Origin: Mycobacterium sp. IS-1590
GTDB lineage: Bacteria > Actinomycetota > Actinomycetes > Mycobacteriales > Mycobacteriaceae
Direction of reading: 5' to 3'
Assembly (NCBI RefSeq): GCF_001500025.1
Contig: NZ_LQIW01000001.1
Coordinates: 248,001-312,000 of the forward strand
Length of the DNA: 64,000 nt
The notes below the pieces were generated by a model. It worked only from the letters and a program-made list of their open reading frames with translations. It ran no database searches and had not been told where the DNA came from. Every line of letters begins with the position of its first letter. Positions within the stretch are counted from its first letter, which is position 1. Positions 1 through 9,935 of the stretch are shown piece after piece. The translations under genes were made by a program, and so were the position numbers.

Positions 1-406
1 GGCCTAGCGCCGCGATCACCCGCCGACTCGTCGGGACCTTCTTCGCGTCCAGCGCGTCGAGATACTCGACGAGCACGTCGTACGGTTTGCGGTACTCCTC
101 GGTGTGCTCGGGATGGCCGATACCGATGCCCAGCAGGAACCGGCCCGGATACGCGTCCTCGACGCGGTGGTACGCGTCGGCGACCTCGTCGGCCGGCGCC
201 GTCCACACGTTGAGAATTCCGGTGGCGACCGCAAGGTTCTCGGTGCGTTCGAGAATGGGTTCGACGTACTCGAGGTTGCCCGCGGGCGATCCGCCGATCC
301 ACACCGCGCCGTAGCCGAGCTTCTCGATCTCCACGGCCTGTTCGGGCTTCGGAACGCCGAACGTCCATACGCCGTAGCGGCCGAGATTGGGCTTGAGCTC
401 AGTCAT
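1..406 (-). CDS. F420-dependent LLM-class oxidoreductase, partial (3' end outside window)
   Basis: The gene starts at the ATG at 404-406 and runs off the left edge, so only about 135 N-terminal codons are present. The protein is a luciferase-like monooxygenase-fold oxidoreductase; in mycobacteria this subfamily (TIGR03620 type) uses coenzyme F420, with substrate unknown. Visible signatures are YGAVWIGGSPAGNLEYVEP near residue 30 and a GRFLLGIGIGHPE motif near residue 90, typical of the TIM-barrel F420 site. It starts 21 nt downstream of the stop of a close paralogue on the same strand, so the two look like a tandem duplication in one transcript. The truncation is a window artefact, not a pseudogene. 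Confidence 0.9.
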   Translation of the reverse strand, partial: MTELKPNLGRYGVWTFGVPKPEQAVEIEKLGYGAVWIGGSPAGNLEYVEPILERTENLAVATGILNVWTAPADEVADAYHRVEDAYPGRFLLGIGIGHPEHTEEYRKPYDVLVEYLDALDAKKVPTSRRVIAALG

Positions 407-427
407 GCGGATCCCTTCGGTGGTACG

Positions 428-1273
428 TCACTTCAGGCCGAGCGGACCCGCCAATTGAGCCAACGCATCCACCAGCTTGTCCGGTCCGGTGAGCACCTGC
501 ACGGGCACGTGGTCGGCGCCCGCTTCCAAATGCTCGTTGAGCCGTGCGGCTATGGCGTCGACGGTGCCATACGCCACCACGGCGTCGACAAGCCGGTCGC
601 TGCCCGGCTTGGCGACCTCGTCGTCGGTGAAACCGAGACGCTTCCAGTTGTTGAGATAGTTCGTGAGATTGAGGTAGATGTCTAACGCCTTGCGGCCGAC
701 CGCCCGGGCCTTCTCGATATCGGTGGTCGGCACCACCTTGTGTTCGGGAGCGATGAACGCGTCCGGTCCGATCAGCGTGCGTGCCTCGGCGGTGTGTTCC
801 GGCGTCGTCAGGTACGGATGCGGCCCGGCGGCGCGGTCCGCGGACAGTTTGAGCACCCGTGGGCCCAGTGCGGCGACCACCCGCCGGTCCTTGGGAACTC
901 CGTGCTCGTCGAGCTTGTCGAGATAGGCAACCAGCGCGTCATAGGGCTTCTGGTACTCGGTGTGCGCCTCCGGGTGGCCGACGCCGATGCCCAGCAGAAA
1001 GCGCCCGGGATGGGCTTTGTCGATCCGGTGGAAGGACTCGCTGACCGGCCCGGCGTCGGCGGTCCAGATGTTGACGATGCCGGTCGCCAATTTGAGTGTG
1101 TTGGTCGCGTCGAGAATCGGTTCCACCCAGGACAATTCGGCCGCCGGCGAACCGCCCGCCCAGATTGCGCCGTAGCCGAGGTCTTCGATGGCGCGCAGTT
1201 GTTCCGGGCTCAGCTGCTGCCACATGGAGTAATGGCCGAACGCGCCGTAGGAACCGAGATCGGGTTTCGTCAT
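428..1273 (-). CDS. F420-dependent LLM-class oxidoreductase (TIGR03620-like)
   Basis: This is a complete 281-residue luciferase-like TIM-barrel oxidoreductase, probably F420-dependent and cytosolic. It shares the motif pair YGAIWAGGSPAAEL (about residue 35) and GRFLLGIGVGHPEAH (about residue 92) with the partial gene downstream. Its length is normal for the TIGR03620 group. The ATG at 1271-1273 lies 38 nt downstream of the histidine-kinase stop on the same strand, so it may be co-transcribed with the redox two-component pair upstream. The substrate cannot be inferred from sequence. The family call is secure; linkage to the kinase operon is inference from spacing. Confidence 0.92.
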   Translation of the reverse strand: MTKPDLGSYGAFGHYSMWQQLSPEQLRAIEDLGYGAIWAGGSPAAELSWVEPILDATNTLKLATGIVNIWTADAGPVSESFHRIDKAHPGRFLLGIGVGHPEAHTEYQKPYDALVAYLDKLDEHGVPKDRRVVAALGPRVLKLSADRAAGPHPYLTTPEHTAEARTLIGPDAFIAPEHKVVPTTDIEKARAVGRKALDIYLNLTNYLNNWKRLGFTDDEVAKPGSDRLVDAVVAYGTVDAIAARLNEHLEAGADHVPVQVLTGPDKLVDALAQLAGPLGLK

Positions 1274-1311
1274 GATCGCTCCAACTTCCCGGCGCTCAAG
1301 GGATATTCCGG

Positions 1312-2808
1312 TTATCCCGCTGTGACGGGAAATTCGGTCGGGGTCGGCGCCTCGGGAGCCGGCGCGACCAAGGGCAGATCGATGATGAACCGCGTGTCAC
1401 CGGGCGCCGACTGGACCTGGATGTCGCCGTGGTGCTTCTCGACGATGATGCGCCGGGCGAGATCCAGGCCCAGGCCGGTGCCCTGACCGAACGGCTTGGT
1501 GGTGAAAAACGGGGTGAAGATGCGGTCGATGTTCTGCTCGCCGATGCCGTGGCCGTCGTCGCAGATCTCGACGCGCACCATGTCGTCGTTCTTGCGTGAC
1601 GTGCGGATCGTCAACGTGCCCTCATAGTTCATCGCCTGGATCGCGTTGTCGATGATGTTCGTCCAAACCTCGTTGAGATCGCCTGGGTAGCACATCAATT
1701 GAGGCAGCGTGGTGTCCTTCTCCCACACCAGCGCAACCGGTTTGTCCTTGCCCACCTTGTCGCCGAAGATGGTCTTGACCGTGCTGTGGATCAGCTCGTG
1801 GATGTTGGCGGCCTGGTACTCGCTGCGGTCCATCTGGGAGTACTGCTTGGCGCCGGCCAGCAGCGCCGAGATCCGCTTGCTGGCATCGGCGATCTCGTTC
1901 ATCCGCAGTTCGGCGTCGATCGTGTACTTGAGCCAGCCCAGCGCGCTCTGCAGCGTGGCCGAGCAGTCGACGTCGTCGATCGAGGCCTGAACCCGTTCGA
2001 GCCAGTCGAGGTCGAGCCCGGCCTCCACGAACGTCGGCGCGTAATCCCAGGCGCTGGCGATGCCGCGGTTTTCGAGCCAGTCGCCGATCTGCTCCTCGCG
2101 GTCGGAGAGCTCCAGCGCCGTGAGCTCCTGCGCCTTGGACTTGGCGACCTGCTCGGCGACCTCGTCCTGAATCCGCACCAACACCCGCAGCGCTTCCGGG
2201 GTGAACTTGCCGTCGGCCAGCATCGCCAGCTTGTAGCGCATCTTGCCGACGCCCTCGCGCAGATCGGCCACCGCGCGGGCGGCGGCGGCCGCCGGGTTGT
2301 TGAGCTGATGGGTCAGGCCCGCGGTGATGGTGCCCAGCGCCAGCAGCTTCTCGCGCTGGCCGAGGATCTGTCTCTGCCGACGGCCGCCGACACGGTGCCC
2401 CTCGAGCAGGTGCACGGCCATCGGGAACTCCGACTGCATGAACCTCGCGAACGCGTCGGCGTCGAGCACGAAAAACCGCGACGGCCTCGTGACGCGGACC
2501 GAGGCCTCGTAGACGTGCTCCTCGCCGGGGACGTAGGCCGACCACGCGCCGCAGTACACCCCGCGCTGTGAGGTACGGCCCGTCTCGATGTCCACACCGC
2601 CCGAGCGCTTGGACATCACCAGTTCACCGTCGAGCAGCACGTAGAAACAGGTCGCCGGGTCGCCTTCGGTGCAGACCGGACCGGGTTCGAACGTGGTGAT
2701 GTGGCCGTTGTCGCACAGAACCTGTAGTTGCCGGTCGTCGAGTGCCTCGAACAGAAACAGCGATCGCAGTTCGTCGGGTAGGCACCGGGGTTCGTTGTCG
2801 TCCATCAC
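1312..2808 (-). CDS. cNMP-binding-domain sensor histidine kinase
   Basis: A 498-residue soluble sensor kinase. Residues about 15-135 form a Crp-type cyclic-nucleotide/effector beta-barrel (LFLFEALDD, EGDPATCFYVLLDGELVMS). A HisKA-like segment follows with GLTHQLNNP, His167 being the likely phosphorylation site. The HATPase_c domain has an N box (NEVWTNIIDNAIQAM), G1 (DDGHGIG), F box (FTPFFTTK) and G2 (GQGTGLGLDLA). No membrane segment is seen, so it senses a cytosolic signal. It overlaps the stop of the upstream response-regulator fusion in a GTGATG context (GTG at 2808 or ATG at 2805), which indicates translational coupling and identifies the fusion as its probable partner. Whether the barrel really binds cAMP is unknown. 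Confidence 0.9.
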   Translation of the reverse strand: MMDDNEPRCLPDELRSLFLFEALDDRQLQVLCDNGHITTFEPGPVCTEGDPATCFYVLLDGELVMSKRSGGVDIETGRTSQRGVYCGAWSAYVPGEEHVYEASVRVTRPSRFFVLDADAFARFMQSEFPMAVHLLEGHRVGGRRQRQILGQREKLLALGTITAGLTHQLNNPAAAAARAVADLREGVGKMRYKLAMLADGKFTPEALRVLVRIQDEVAEQVAKSKAQELTALELSDREEQIGDWLENRGIASAWDYAPTFVEAGLDLDWLERVQASIDDVDCSATLQSALGWLKYTIDAELRMNEIADASKRISALLAGAKQYSQMDRSEYQAANIHELIHSTVKTIFGDKVGKDKPVALVWEKDTTLPQLMCYPGDLNEVWTNIIDNAIQAMNYEGTLTIRTSRKNDDMVRVEICDDGHGIGEQNIDRIFTPFFTTKPFGQGTGLGLDLARRIIVEKHHGDIQVQSAPGDTRFIIDLPLVAPAPEAPTPTEFPVTAG

Positions 2809-4472
2809 GCCTCCGCCAGGTATCGGTGCACCAACATCACCGCCATCGACCCTTCGCCGACGGCGGCCGCCACCCTCTTGGCGGATTCGGAACGCACATC
2901 TCCTGCAACAAACACGCCGGGCACACTTGTTTCCAGGTGGTGCGGCGGACGGTCCAGCGTCCAGCCCGCGACGTCGCGGAGATCGGGCCCGGCGAGGATG
3001 AACCCGTGGTCGTCGCGGGCGATACCGGCCTGTTCCACCCAGTCCGTACGCGGTTCGGCCCCGATGAAGATGAACATCCGAGCGCAGGTGTGCTCCTCGC
3101 GCTCACCGGTGCGCAGGTTCTCCAGGCAGATGCGTTCGAGGTGGCCGTCGCCTTCGACCTTGTGCACGGCGGTGTGCGGCAGTTCGCGGATGTTGTCGGT
3201 CGCCCTGATCTGCTGGATCAGGTAGTAGGACATCGAGTCCTCCAGCGTGCGGCGACAGACGATGCTCACCTTCTTCGCGGTTCGCGACAGGAACATCGCG
3301 GCCTGTCCCGCGGAGTTGGCGCCGCCGATGACGAAGACCTCCTCGTCCTCGCATTCGGCGGCCACCGAGGAGGTGGCTCCGTAATAGACGCCCGCGCCGG
3401 TGAGATCGGCGCAGCCCTCGGCGGGCAGCTGGCGGTACTCCACACCCATCGCCAGGATCACGGCTCGGGTCCCGATCGACCGGCCGTCGGACAGGTGGAC
3501 CGTGCGGGCGTTGCCGTCGATCTCGAGCGCGGTGACCTCGGCCGCCGTGATGAGTTCGGCCTCGAACTTCTCGGCTTGTCTGCGGGCCCGCTCGGCGAGC
3601 TGAGACCCGGACACGCCGTCGGGAAAGCCCAGGTAGTTCTCGATCCGCGAGCTCTGACCGGCCTGCCCACCGGTGGCCGTGCGCTCGATGAGCACCGTCT
3701 TGAGGCCCTCGGAGGCGCCGTAGACCGCCGCGGCCAGCCCCGCGGGGCCGCCGCCGATGACGACCAGATCGTAGAAGTCGTCCGAGGGAGTGATCGACAA
3801 GCCGAGCGTGGCGCCGAGTTCGGCGTCGTCGGGCGCGACGAGCGTCTCACCCTGTTCGGTGACCACCACCGGCAGCGTCAACCCGTCGAGGCCCGCGGCG
3901 TCGAGCAACTGCCTGCCCTTGGGTTCGTCGGCGCGGAACCACGTGTAGTAGAGCCGGTTGCGGGCCAGGAACTCGCGAACCTCCGACGAGCGCGCGTTCC
4001 ACGGGTGTCCGATGATCTTGGTGTGCGGGATCGCCCGGTCGCCGGTCTCGCGCCAGGCCTCGATCAGCGCGTCGATCACCGGATAGAGCTTCTCCTGCGG
4101 CGGGTCCCACGGTTTGAGCAGGTAGTGGTCGAGGTCGACGACGTTGATGGCGTCGATCGCGGCGTGCGTGTCGGCATACGCGGTCAGCAGCACGCGGCGC
4201 GCCATCGGGAAGATGTCCATCGCCTCTTCGAGGAATTCGATCCCGCTCATCTGCGGCATCCGGTAGTCGGCGACGAACACCGCGACGGTCTCACCGCGCA
4301 GCTTGAGTTCGTTGAGCGTCTCGAGCGCATCGGGGCCGCTCTCGGCGCGCACGATGCGGAAACCCTCGCCGTAGTGGCGGCGCAGATCGCGGGCGACGGC
4401 GCGCGACACCGCCGGATCGTCATCGACGCTCAAAATGACTGGTTTACGGGGCTGGGGCGAGGGGCCGGTCAT
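2805..4472 (-). CDS. response regulator fused to thioredoxin-reductase-like flavoprotein
   Basis: This 555-residue fusion starts with a receiver domain (acidic DDD at 17-19, phospho-acceptor Asp69 in VADYRMP, Lys120 in LLKPW). A glutaredoxin/thioredoxin-like linker domain without CxxC follows at about 155-230. The rest is an FAD/NAD(P)-binding thioredoxin-reductase module (GGGPAGLAAAVYG; GGQAGQSSRIENYLGFP; VIGGANSAGQAA; FVAGDV). Where thioredoxin reductases carry CATC, this protein reads YYGATSS (about residue 360), so the redox-active disulfide is missing. It therefore probably does not reduce thioredoxin; a phosphorylation-controlled NAD(P)H flavoenzyme or sensor is an inference. It is translationally coupled to the kinase gene downstream. 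ATG at 4472 is preferred; an in-frame start 21 nt upstream is possible. Confidence 0.88.
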   Translation of the reverse strand: MTGPSPQPRKPVILSVDDDPAVSRAVARDLRRHYGEGFRIVRAESGPDALETLNELKLRGETVAVFVADYRMPQMSGIEFLEEAMDIFPMARRVLLTAYADTHAAIDAINVVDLDHYLLKPWDPPQEKLYPVIDALIEAWRETGDRAIPHTKIIGHPWNARSSEVREFLARNRLYYTWFRADEPKGRQLLDAAGLDGLTLPVVVTEQGETLVAPDDAELGATLGLSITPSDDFYDLVVIGGGPAGLAAAVYGASEGLKTVLIERTATGGQAGQSSRIENYLGFPDGVSGSQLAERARRQAEKFEAELITAAEVTALEIDGNARTVHLSDGRSIGTRAVILAMGVEYRQLPAEGCADLTGAGVYYGATSSVAAECEDEEVFVIGGANSAGQAAMFLSRTAKKVSIVCRRTLEDSMSYYLIQQIRATDNIRELPHTAVHKVEGDGHLERICLENLRTGEREEHTCARMFIFIGAEPRTDWVEQAGIARDDHGFILAGPDLRDVAGWTLDRPPHHLETSVPGVFVAGDVRSESAKRVAAAVGEGSMAVMLVHRYLAEA

Positions 4473-4697
4473 CGCGTACAAGTATGCGCCCATCGTCCAG
4501 CCGATATCGGGGCGAACGAAGCAGCACCACGACGTGGGTCGGTGTCGGGGCTGTCACCTTCGGCGGTGCACGGTGGTGGACGCCACTCTGCGCCGGGGCG
4601 GCGTCCGCCGAATCCGGCTGAGCACCAGCACGATTGCACGTCCACCAGGTGACCAATGGCTCTACTGGCCAACAGCTGCGTGGCTACTGTCGAAGGT

Positions 4698-5966
4698 GTG
4701 GGAACAGACGACATCGGTACCGGCACTGGCGACGGTGCACGGTCGGCGTACCGCTCCACAGTGCCGCGGATACAGGCGCCGCTGCGCAATGTGGTGCAAC
4801 CCCTGACGCGAACCGGCGGCTACTACGCGCGATCGTGGCGCGACTACCTCCACGACGGCCGTGACCAGACGCCCACCGTGCGGCCGACCGTCGCGTTGGC
4901 GGCCGAGGCGTTCCGCGACGAGGTGGTGCTGCTCGGGTTGCGTGCACGGCGTCCGCTCAGCGATCCGCGGGCGTTCGACCGGATCCACGGTGAAGTGGTG
5001 GCGGCGCTGGACTTCTACGGACAGCGTGGCAGCCTCGACGATCCGGCGGCGTTCTTCGCCGCGCCGGGGTCGCCGAGCGATCTGGACGTCGCACCGGTGC
5101 GTCGCCGCAACCGCTCCTATTACCGGTTGCGCTGGACCAGCGGGTACCGCCCGGATGCCGCCGAGCCGGGTGCCGACCGCTGGCTGGGCTATGACGCCGT
5201 CTCCCGCGGCTACGGGCTGCTGCTGCGCCACCCCGAACCGCGGCCGTGGCTGGTGTGTGTCCACGGCACCGAGATGGGGCGCGCGGCGATCGACCTGGCG
5301 ATCTTTCGGGCCTGGTACCTGCATGACGAGCTGGGTCTCAACGTCGTGATGCCGGTGCTGCCGATGCACGGTCCGCGGGCCAAGGGCCTGCCGAAGGGTG
5401 CGGTGTTCCCCGGTGAGGACGTCCTCGATGACATCCACGCCACCGCGCAGGCGGTGTGGGATGTCCGCAGCCTGCTGTCGTGGATCCGTTGGCAGCAGCC
5501 CGGAGCGCCGATCGGCGTGTACGGCCTGTCGTTGGGCGGCTTCATCGCGGCGTTGGTGGCCAGCCTCGACGACGCCCTGGAATGCGCGGTGCTGGGCGTG
5601 CCGGTCGCAGACCTGGTCGGGCTGTTGGCGCGGCATTCCGGCTTGGGCGACGACGATCCGCGGATGGACACGATCAGGCTGGCGGCCCCGCTCGGCCGGA
5701 TGATCTCGCCGTTGTCACTGCAACCGCAGCTGCCGATGACCGGCCGCTTCATCTACGCGGGCATCGCCGACCAGGTGGTCCACCCTCGCGAGCAGATCGA
5801 CCGGTTGTGGGAGCACTGGGGGCGCCCCGATATCCAGTGGTACCGCGGCGGCCACACCGGCTTCTTCCAGTCCCGGCCGGTGCACCGGTTCGTCACGGCC
5901 GCGCTGGTGCAGTCGGGCCTCGTTCGCGGGATCGACGCAGAATCCGACCAGACGGCGACGGGTTGA
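4698..5966 (+). CDS. alpha/beta hydrolase family protein
   Basis: A serine-hydrolase-fold protein of about 422 residues. The core contains VCVHGTEMGR (oxyanion strand), the nucleophile elbow YGLSLGG, and a late GGHTGF segment that likely supplies the catalytic His, followed by a short tail. The N-terminal 120 residues are a family-specific helical region. The substrate is unknown. It is transcribed divergently from the two-component fusion. The GTG at 4698 is preferred because TACTGT (4685-4690), a TANNNT -10 box, ends 7 nt before it, which fits a leaderless mRNA; an in-frame ATG at 4656 is the alternative. No signal peptide is seen. Confidence 0.8.
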   Translation: MGTDDIGTGTGDGARSAYRSTVPRIQAPLRNVVQPLTRTGGYYARSWRDYLHDGRDQTPTVRPTVALAAEAFRDEVVLLGLRARRPLSDPRAFDRIHGEVVAALDFYGQRGSLDDPAAFFAAPGSPSDLDVAPVRRRNRSYYRLRWTSGYRPDAAEPGADRWLGYDAVSRGYGLLLRHPEPRPWLVCVHGTEMGRAAIDLAIFRAWYLHDELGLNVVMPVLPMHGPRAKGLPKGAVFPGEDVLDDIHATAQAVWDVRSLLSWIRWQQPGAPIGVYGLSLGGFIAALVASLDDALECAVLGVPVADLVGLLARHSGLGDDDPRMDTIRLAAPLGRMISPLSLQPQLPMTGRFIYAGIADQVVHPREQIDRLWEHWGRPDIQWYRGGHTGFFQSRPVHRFVTAALVQSGLVRGIDAESDQTATG

Positions 5967-6184
5967 CCGAGCCCGTTCCGTCGCGATTTTGGGCCCGGCC
6001 GGTGGACGAGTACCATAGATCAACGGTGCGGTGATCGCGCCGACTCTTTGCGTGCCCTGCTCAGGAATTTCTGGCTACTGGCTCACGTTCTGTGGTCGGA
6101 AGCGTTTGCTGCGCCGCAAGCAGTATCCGCCGCTCGCGGCGGGAAGGCGCCAACGATCAGGACACGGAGGATCTCCGAAAAACA

Positions 6185-6406
6185 ATGGCCAAGAAAGACG
6201 GTGCCATAGAGGTCGAGGGTCGCGTGGTCGAACCCCTGCCCAATGCGATGTTCCGCATTGAGCTGGAGAACGGACACAAGGTCCTTGCCCACATCAGCGG
6301 CAAGATGCGGCAGCACTACATCCGCATCCTGCCCGAGGACCGCGTCGTGGTGGAGCTGTCTCCCTACGACCTGTCCCGGGGCCGCATCGTTTACCGGTAC
6401 AAGTAA
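6185..6406 (+). CDS. infA: translation initiation factor IF-1
   Basis: A 73-residue S1/OB-fold initiation factor that occupies the 30S A-site during initiation. The sequence [20 protein letters not shown] to the terminal GRIVYRYK is canonical actinobacterial IF-1. The ATG at 6185 gives exactly the family length; a GGAGG lies upstream, although the open frame extends 31 codons further. It is first in a ribosomal-protein/RNA polymerase operon (infA-rpmJ-rpsM-rpsK-rpsD-rpoA-rplQ). A possible TANNNT box (TACCAT, 6011-6016) lies about 170 nt upstream, leaving a long 5' leader. Confidence 0.98.
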
Positions 6407-6446
6407 GCAACAACTGACACTTCAGAAGAACAGGATCGAACGAGCC

Positions 6447-6560
6447 GTGAAGGTGAACCCGAGCGTCAAGCCCATTTGCGATAAGTGCAGGGTGATCCGC
6501 CGGCATGGGCGGGTCATGGTGATCTGCTCTGATCCACGCCACAAGCAGAGACAAGGCTGA
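6447..6560 (+). CDS. rpmJ: 50S ribosomal protein L36
   Basis: A 37-residue L36 starting at a GTG. It carries the zinc-ribbon pattern [22 protein letters not shown] (two Cys-x-x-Cys/Cys-His halves), so this is the zinc-binding C+ form rather than the zinc-free paralogue induced in low zinc. It sits 40 nt after infA as in other actinobacteria. Length and sequence are canonical. Confidence 0.97.
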
Positions 6561-6720
6561 GTCAGGGTTTCCTCCAGCCCTCTGCGAACACAACTGAATG
6601 ACGAAATCCCAGTACCACTGAGCGGATGCGCCGCTCATCAACGTCCGGCACGGAGGCTGGACCCCACACAGGGGAACGGACTGGGACAAGACCTCCGCAT
6701 AGAAGAAGGAACACCGCCTG

Positions 6721-7095
6721 ATGGCACGTCTCGTGGGCGTCGACCTCCCGCGCGATAAGCGCATGGAGATCGCCCTGACCTATATCTACGGCGTCGGCCG
6801 TACCCGCTCCCAGGAGATCCTGGACGCCACCGGCATCAGCCGGGATCTGCGCACCAAGGACCTGACCGATGATCAGGTGACCCAGCTGCGCGACTACATC
6901 GAAGCCAACCTCAAGGTGGAGGGCGACCTGCGCCGCGAGGTGCAGGCCGACATCCGCCGCAAGATCGAGATCGGCTGCTACCAGGGGTTGCGGCACCGCC
7001 GTGGGCTTCCGGTGCGCGGCCAGCGGACCAAGACCAACGCGCGCACCCGCAAGGGTCCCAAGCGCACCATCGCCGGCAAGAAGAAGGCCAGGTAA
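6721..7095 (+). CDS. rpsM: 30S ribosomal protein S13
   Basis: A 124-residue head protein of the small subunit that contacts the P-site tRNA and the bridge to the 50S. It starts [20 protein letters not shown] and ends with the basic tail [13 protein letters not shown]. The length is standard. An AGAAGGA ribosome-binding site precedes the ATG. The 160-nt gap after rpmJ is long for this operon and may hold an internal promoter, but none could be assigned confidently. Confidence 0.98.
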   Translation: MARLVGVDLPRDKRMEIALTYIYGVGRTRSQEILDATGISRDLRTKDLTDDQVTQLRDYIEANLKVEGDLRREVQADIRRKIEIGCYQGLRHRRGLPVRGQRTKTNARTRKGPKRTIAGKKKAR

Positions 7096-7101
7096 TCGAC
7101 G

Positions 7102-7518
7102 ATGCCACCCGCAAAAAAGACCGCGGCCGGCCCCAAGAAGGGGCAGAAGACCCGTCGCCGGGAAAAGAAGAACGTCCCGCACGGCGCCGCGCACATCAAG
7201 AGCACGTTCAACAACACGATCGTGACGATCACCGACCCGCAGGGCAACGTCATCGCCTGGGCGTCGTCGGGGCACGTGGGCTTCAAGGGCTCGCGTAAGT
7301 CCACGCCGTTCGCCGCGCAGCTGGCCGCCGAGAACGCCGCCCGCAAGGCGCAGGAACACGGCGTGAAGAAGGTCGATGTGTTCGTCAAGGGCCCGGGTTC
7401 GGGCCGCGAGACCGCGATCCGGTCGTTGCAGGCCGCCGGCCTGGAGGTCGGCGCGATCGCCGATGTCACGCCGCAGCCGCACAACGGATGCCGTCCGCCG
7501 AAGCGGCGCCGGGTCTAG
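7102..7518 (+). CDS. rpsK: 30S ribosomal protein S11
   Basis: A 138-residue small-subunit platform protein. The conserved core [19 protein letters not shown], the [14 protein letters not shown] segment and the C-terminal [13 protein letters not shown] are canonical. The N-terminus carries the lysine-rich actinobacterial extension ([16 protein letters not shown]). It begins 6 nt after rpsM, so the pair is probably translationally coupled. Confidence 0.98.
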   Translation: MPPAKKTAAGPKKGQKTRRREKKNVPHGAAHIKSTFNNTIVTITDPQGNVIAWASSGHVGFKGSRKSTPFAAQLAAENAARKAQEHGVKKVDVFVKGPGSGRETAIRSLQAAGLEVGAIADVTPQPHNGCRPPKRRRV

Positions 7519-7539
7519 TAGGACGAGGGAGAAACAGAC

Positions 7540-8145
7540 ATGGCTCGTTACACCGGACCCGCCACCCGCAAGTCGCGCCGCCTCGGCGTCGACCTGGTCG
7601 GCGGTGATCAGTCGTTCGAGAAGCGCCCCTACCCGCCCGGCCAGCACGGCCGCGCGCGGATCAAGGAGAGCGAATACCGCCTGCAGCTGCAGGAGAAGCA
7701 GAAGGCGCGCTTCTCCTACGGCGTGATGGAAAAGCAGTTCCGTCGTTACTACGAGGAGGCCAACCGGCTTCCCGGCAAGACCGGTGACAACCTGCTGCGC
7801 ATCCTGGAGAGCCGGCTGGACAACGTCGTCTACCGCGCAGGCCTGGCCCGCACCCGCCGGATGGCGCGGCAGCTGGTCAGCCACGGCCATTTCCTGGTCA
7901 ACGGTGTCAAGGTCGATATCCCGAGCTACCGGGTGTCGCAGTACGACATCATCGACGTGAAGGAAAAGTCGCTGAACACCGATCCGTTCGTGATCGCCCG
8001 GGAGACCGCGGGCGAGCGGCCGATCCCGTCGTGGCTTCAGGTCGTCGGTGAGCGCCAACGCATCCTGGTCCATCAGCTGCCGGAGCGTGCGCAGATCGAC
8101 GTCCCGCTCACCGAGCAGCTGATCGTCGAGCTGTACTCGAAGTAG
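7540..8145 (+). CDS. rpsD: 30S ribosomal protein S4
   Basis: A 201-residue primary 16S rRNA-binding protein and assembly initiator. It opens MARYTGPATRKSRRLGVDL and contains an S4 RNA-binding domain (about residues 91-155, RLDNVVYRAGLARTRRMARQ). No zinc-binding cysteines are visible, so it is the C- form. It follows rpsK by 21 nt with a GAGGGAGAAA binding site. S4 often autoregulates its operon in bacteria; nothing in this sequence proves that here. Confidence 0.98.
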   Translation: MARYTGPATRKSRRLGVDLVGGDQSFEKRPYPPGQHGRARIKESEYRLQLQEKQKARFSYGVMEKQFRRYYEEANRLPGKTGDNLLRILESRLDNVVYRAGLARTRRMARQLVSHGHFLVNGVKVDIPSYRVSQYDIIDVKEKSLNTDPFVIARETAGERPIPSWLQVVGERQRILVHQLPERAQIDVPLTEQLIVELYSK

Positions 8146-8171
8146 TCTTCCCGCCGCTTGGATGGCGGTAG

Positions 8172-9272
<1,101 letters not shown>

Positions 9273-9331
9273 GAGAGTCCGTCCCGGCCCTACCTGATAC
9301 GGGGGTCGGCCCCACATAGGAGATAGTCGCA

Positions 9332-9928
9332 ATGCCCAAGCCCACCAAGGGCCCTCGCCTCGGCGGGTCGTCCTCGCACCAGAAGGCGCTGCTGGCCAAC
9401 CTGGCCACCTCGCTCTTCGAGCACGGCCGCATCAAGACCACCGAGCCGAAGGCGCGGGCGTTGCGTCCGTACGCGGAAAAGCTCATCACACACGCCAAGA
9501 AGGGCACGCTGCACAACCGGCGTGAGGTGATGAAGAAGATCCGCGACAAGGACATCGTGCACACGCTGTTCGCCGAGATCGGCCCCTTCTACGCTGACCG
9601 CGAGGGTGGCTACACCCGCATCATCAAGGTCGAGAACCGCAAGGGCGACAACGCCCCGATGGCGGTCATCGAGCTGGTGCGGGAGAAGACGGTGACCTCG
9701 GAGGCCAACCGTGCTCGCAGGGCCGGTGCGCAGGAGACCGAGCAGCCGGTGGCGGCGGCCTCCGCCCCGCAGGCCGCGGTCGAGCCCGAGGCGGCCGAGG
9801 GACCCACCGAGGAGGAGTCGGTCGAAGAGGCCAAGGCAGAGTCCAGCGAGGTCGAGGCCCCGGCCGACGAGGCTCCGGCTGACGAGGCTCCGGCTGACGA
9901 GGCCGACAAGGATGCCGACAAGTCCTGA
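9332..9928 (+). CDS. rplQ: 50S ribosomal protein L17 with long acidic C-terminal extension
   Basis: The first 120 residues are canonical L17 ([39 protein letters not shown] block; GGYTRIIKV). The remaining roughly 78 residues are Ala/Glu/Pro-rich with perfect PADEA repeats near the end, giving 198 residues against about 120 in E. coli. The tail is low-complexity and acidic, as in other mycobacterial L17 proteins but long. It is the last ribosomal gene of the operon, and a hairpin (9939-9974) follows the stop. Confidence 0.97.
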   Translation: MPKPTKGPRLGGSSSHQKALLANLATSLFEHGRIKTTEPKARALRPYAEKLITHAKKGTLHNRREVMKKIRDKDIVHTLFAEIGPFYADREGGYTRIIKVENRKGDNAPMAVIELVREKTVTSEANRARRAGAQETEQPVAAASAPQAAVEPEAAEGPTEEESVEEAKAESSEVEAPADEAPADEAPADEADKDADKS

Positions 9929-9935
9929 CACGTCG

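Noticed and set aside
1..406. Truncated LLM oxidoreductase as a pseudogene
   Set aside because: The break coincides with the window edge, so truncation is an artefact.
2742..4652. 636-codon plus-strand frame opposite the response-regulator fusion
   Set aside because: It is a GC-rich shadow frame; the opposite strand encodes conserved domains throughout and this frame has no recognisable motif.
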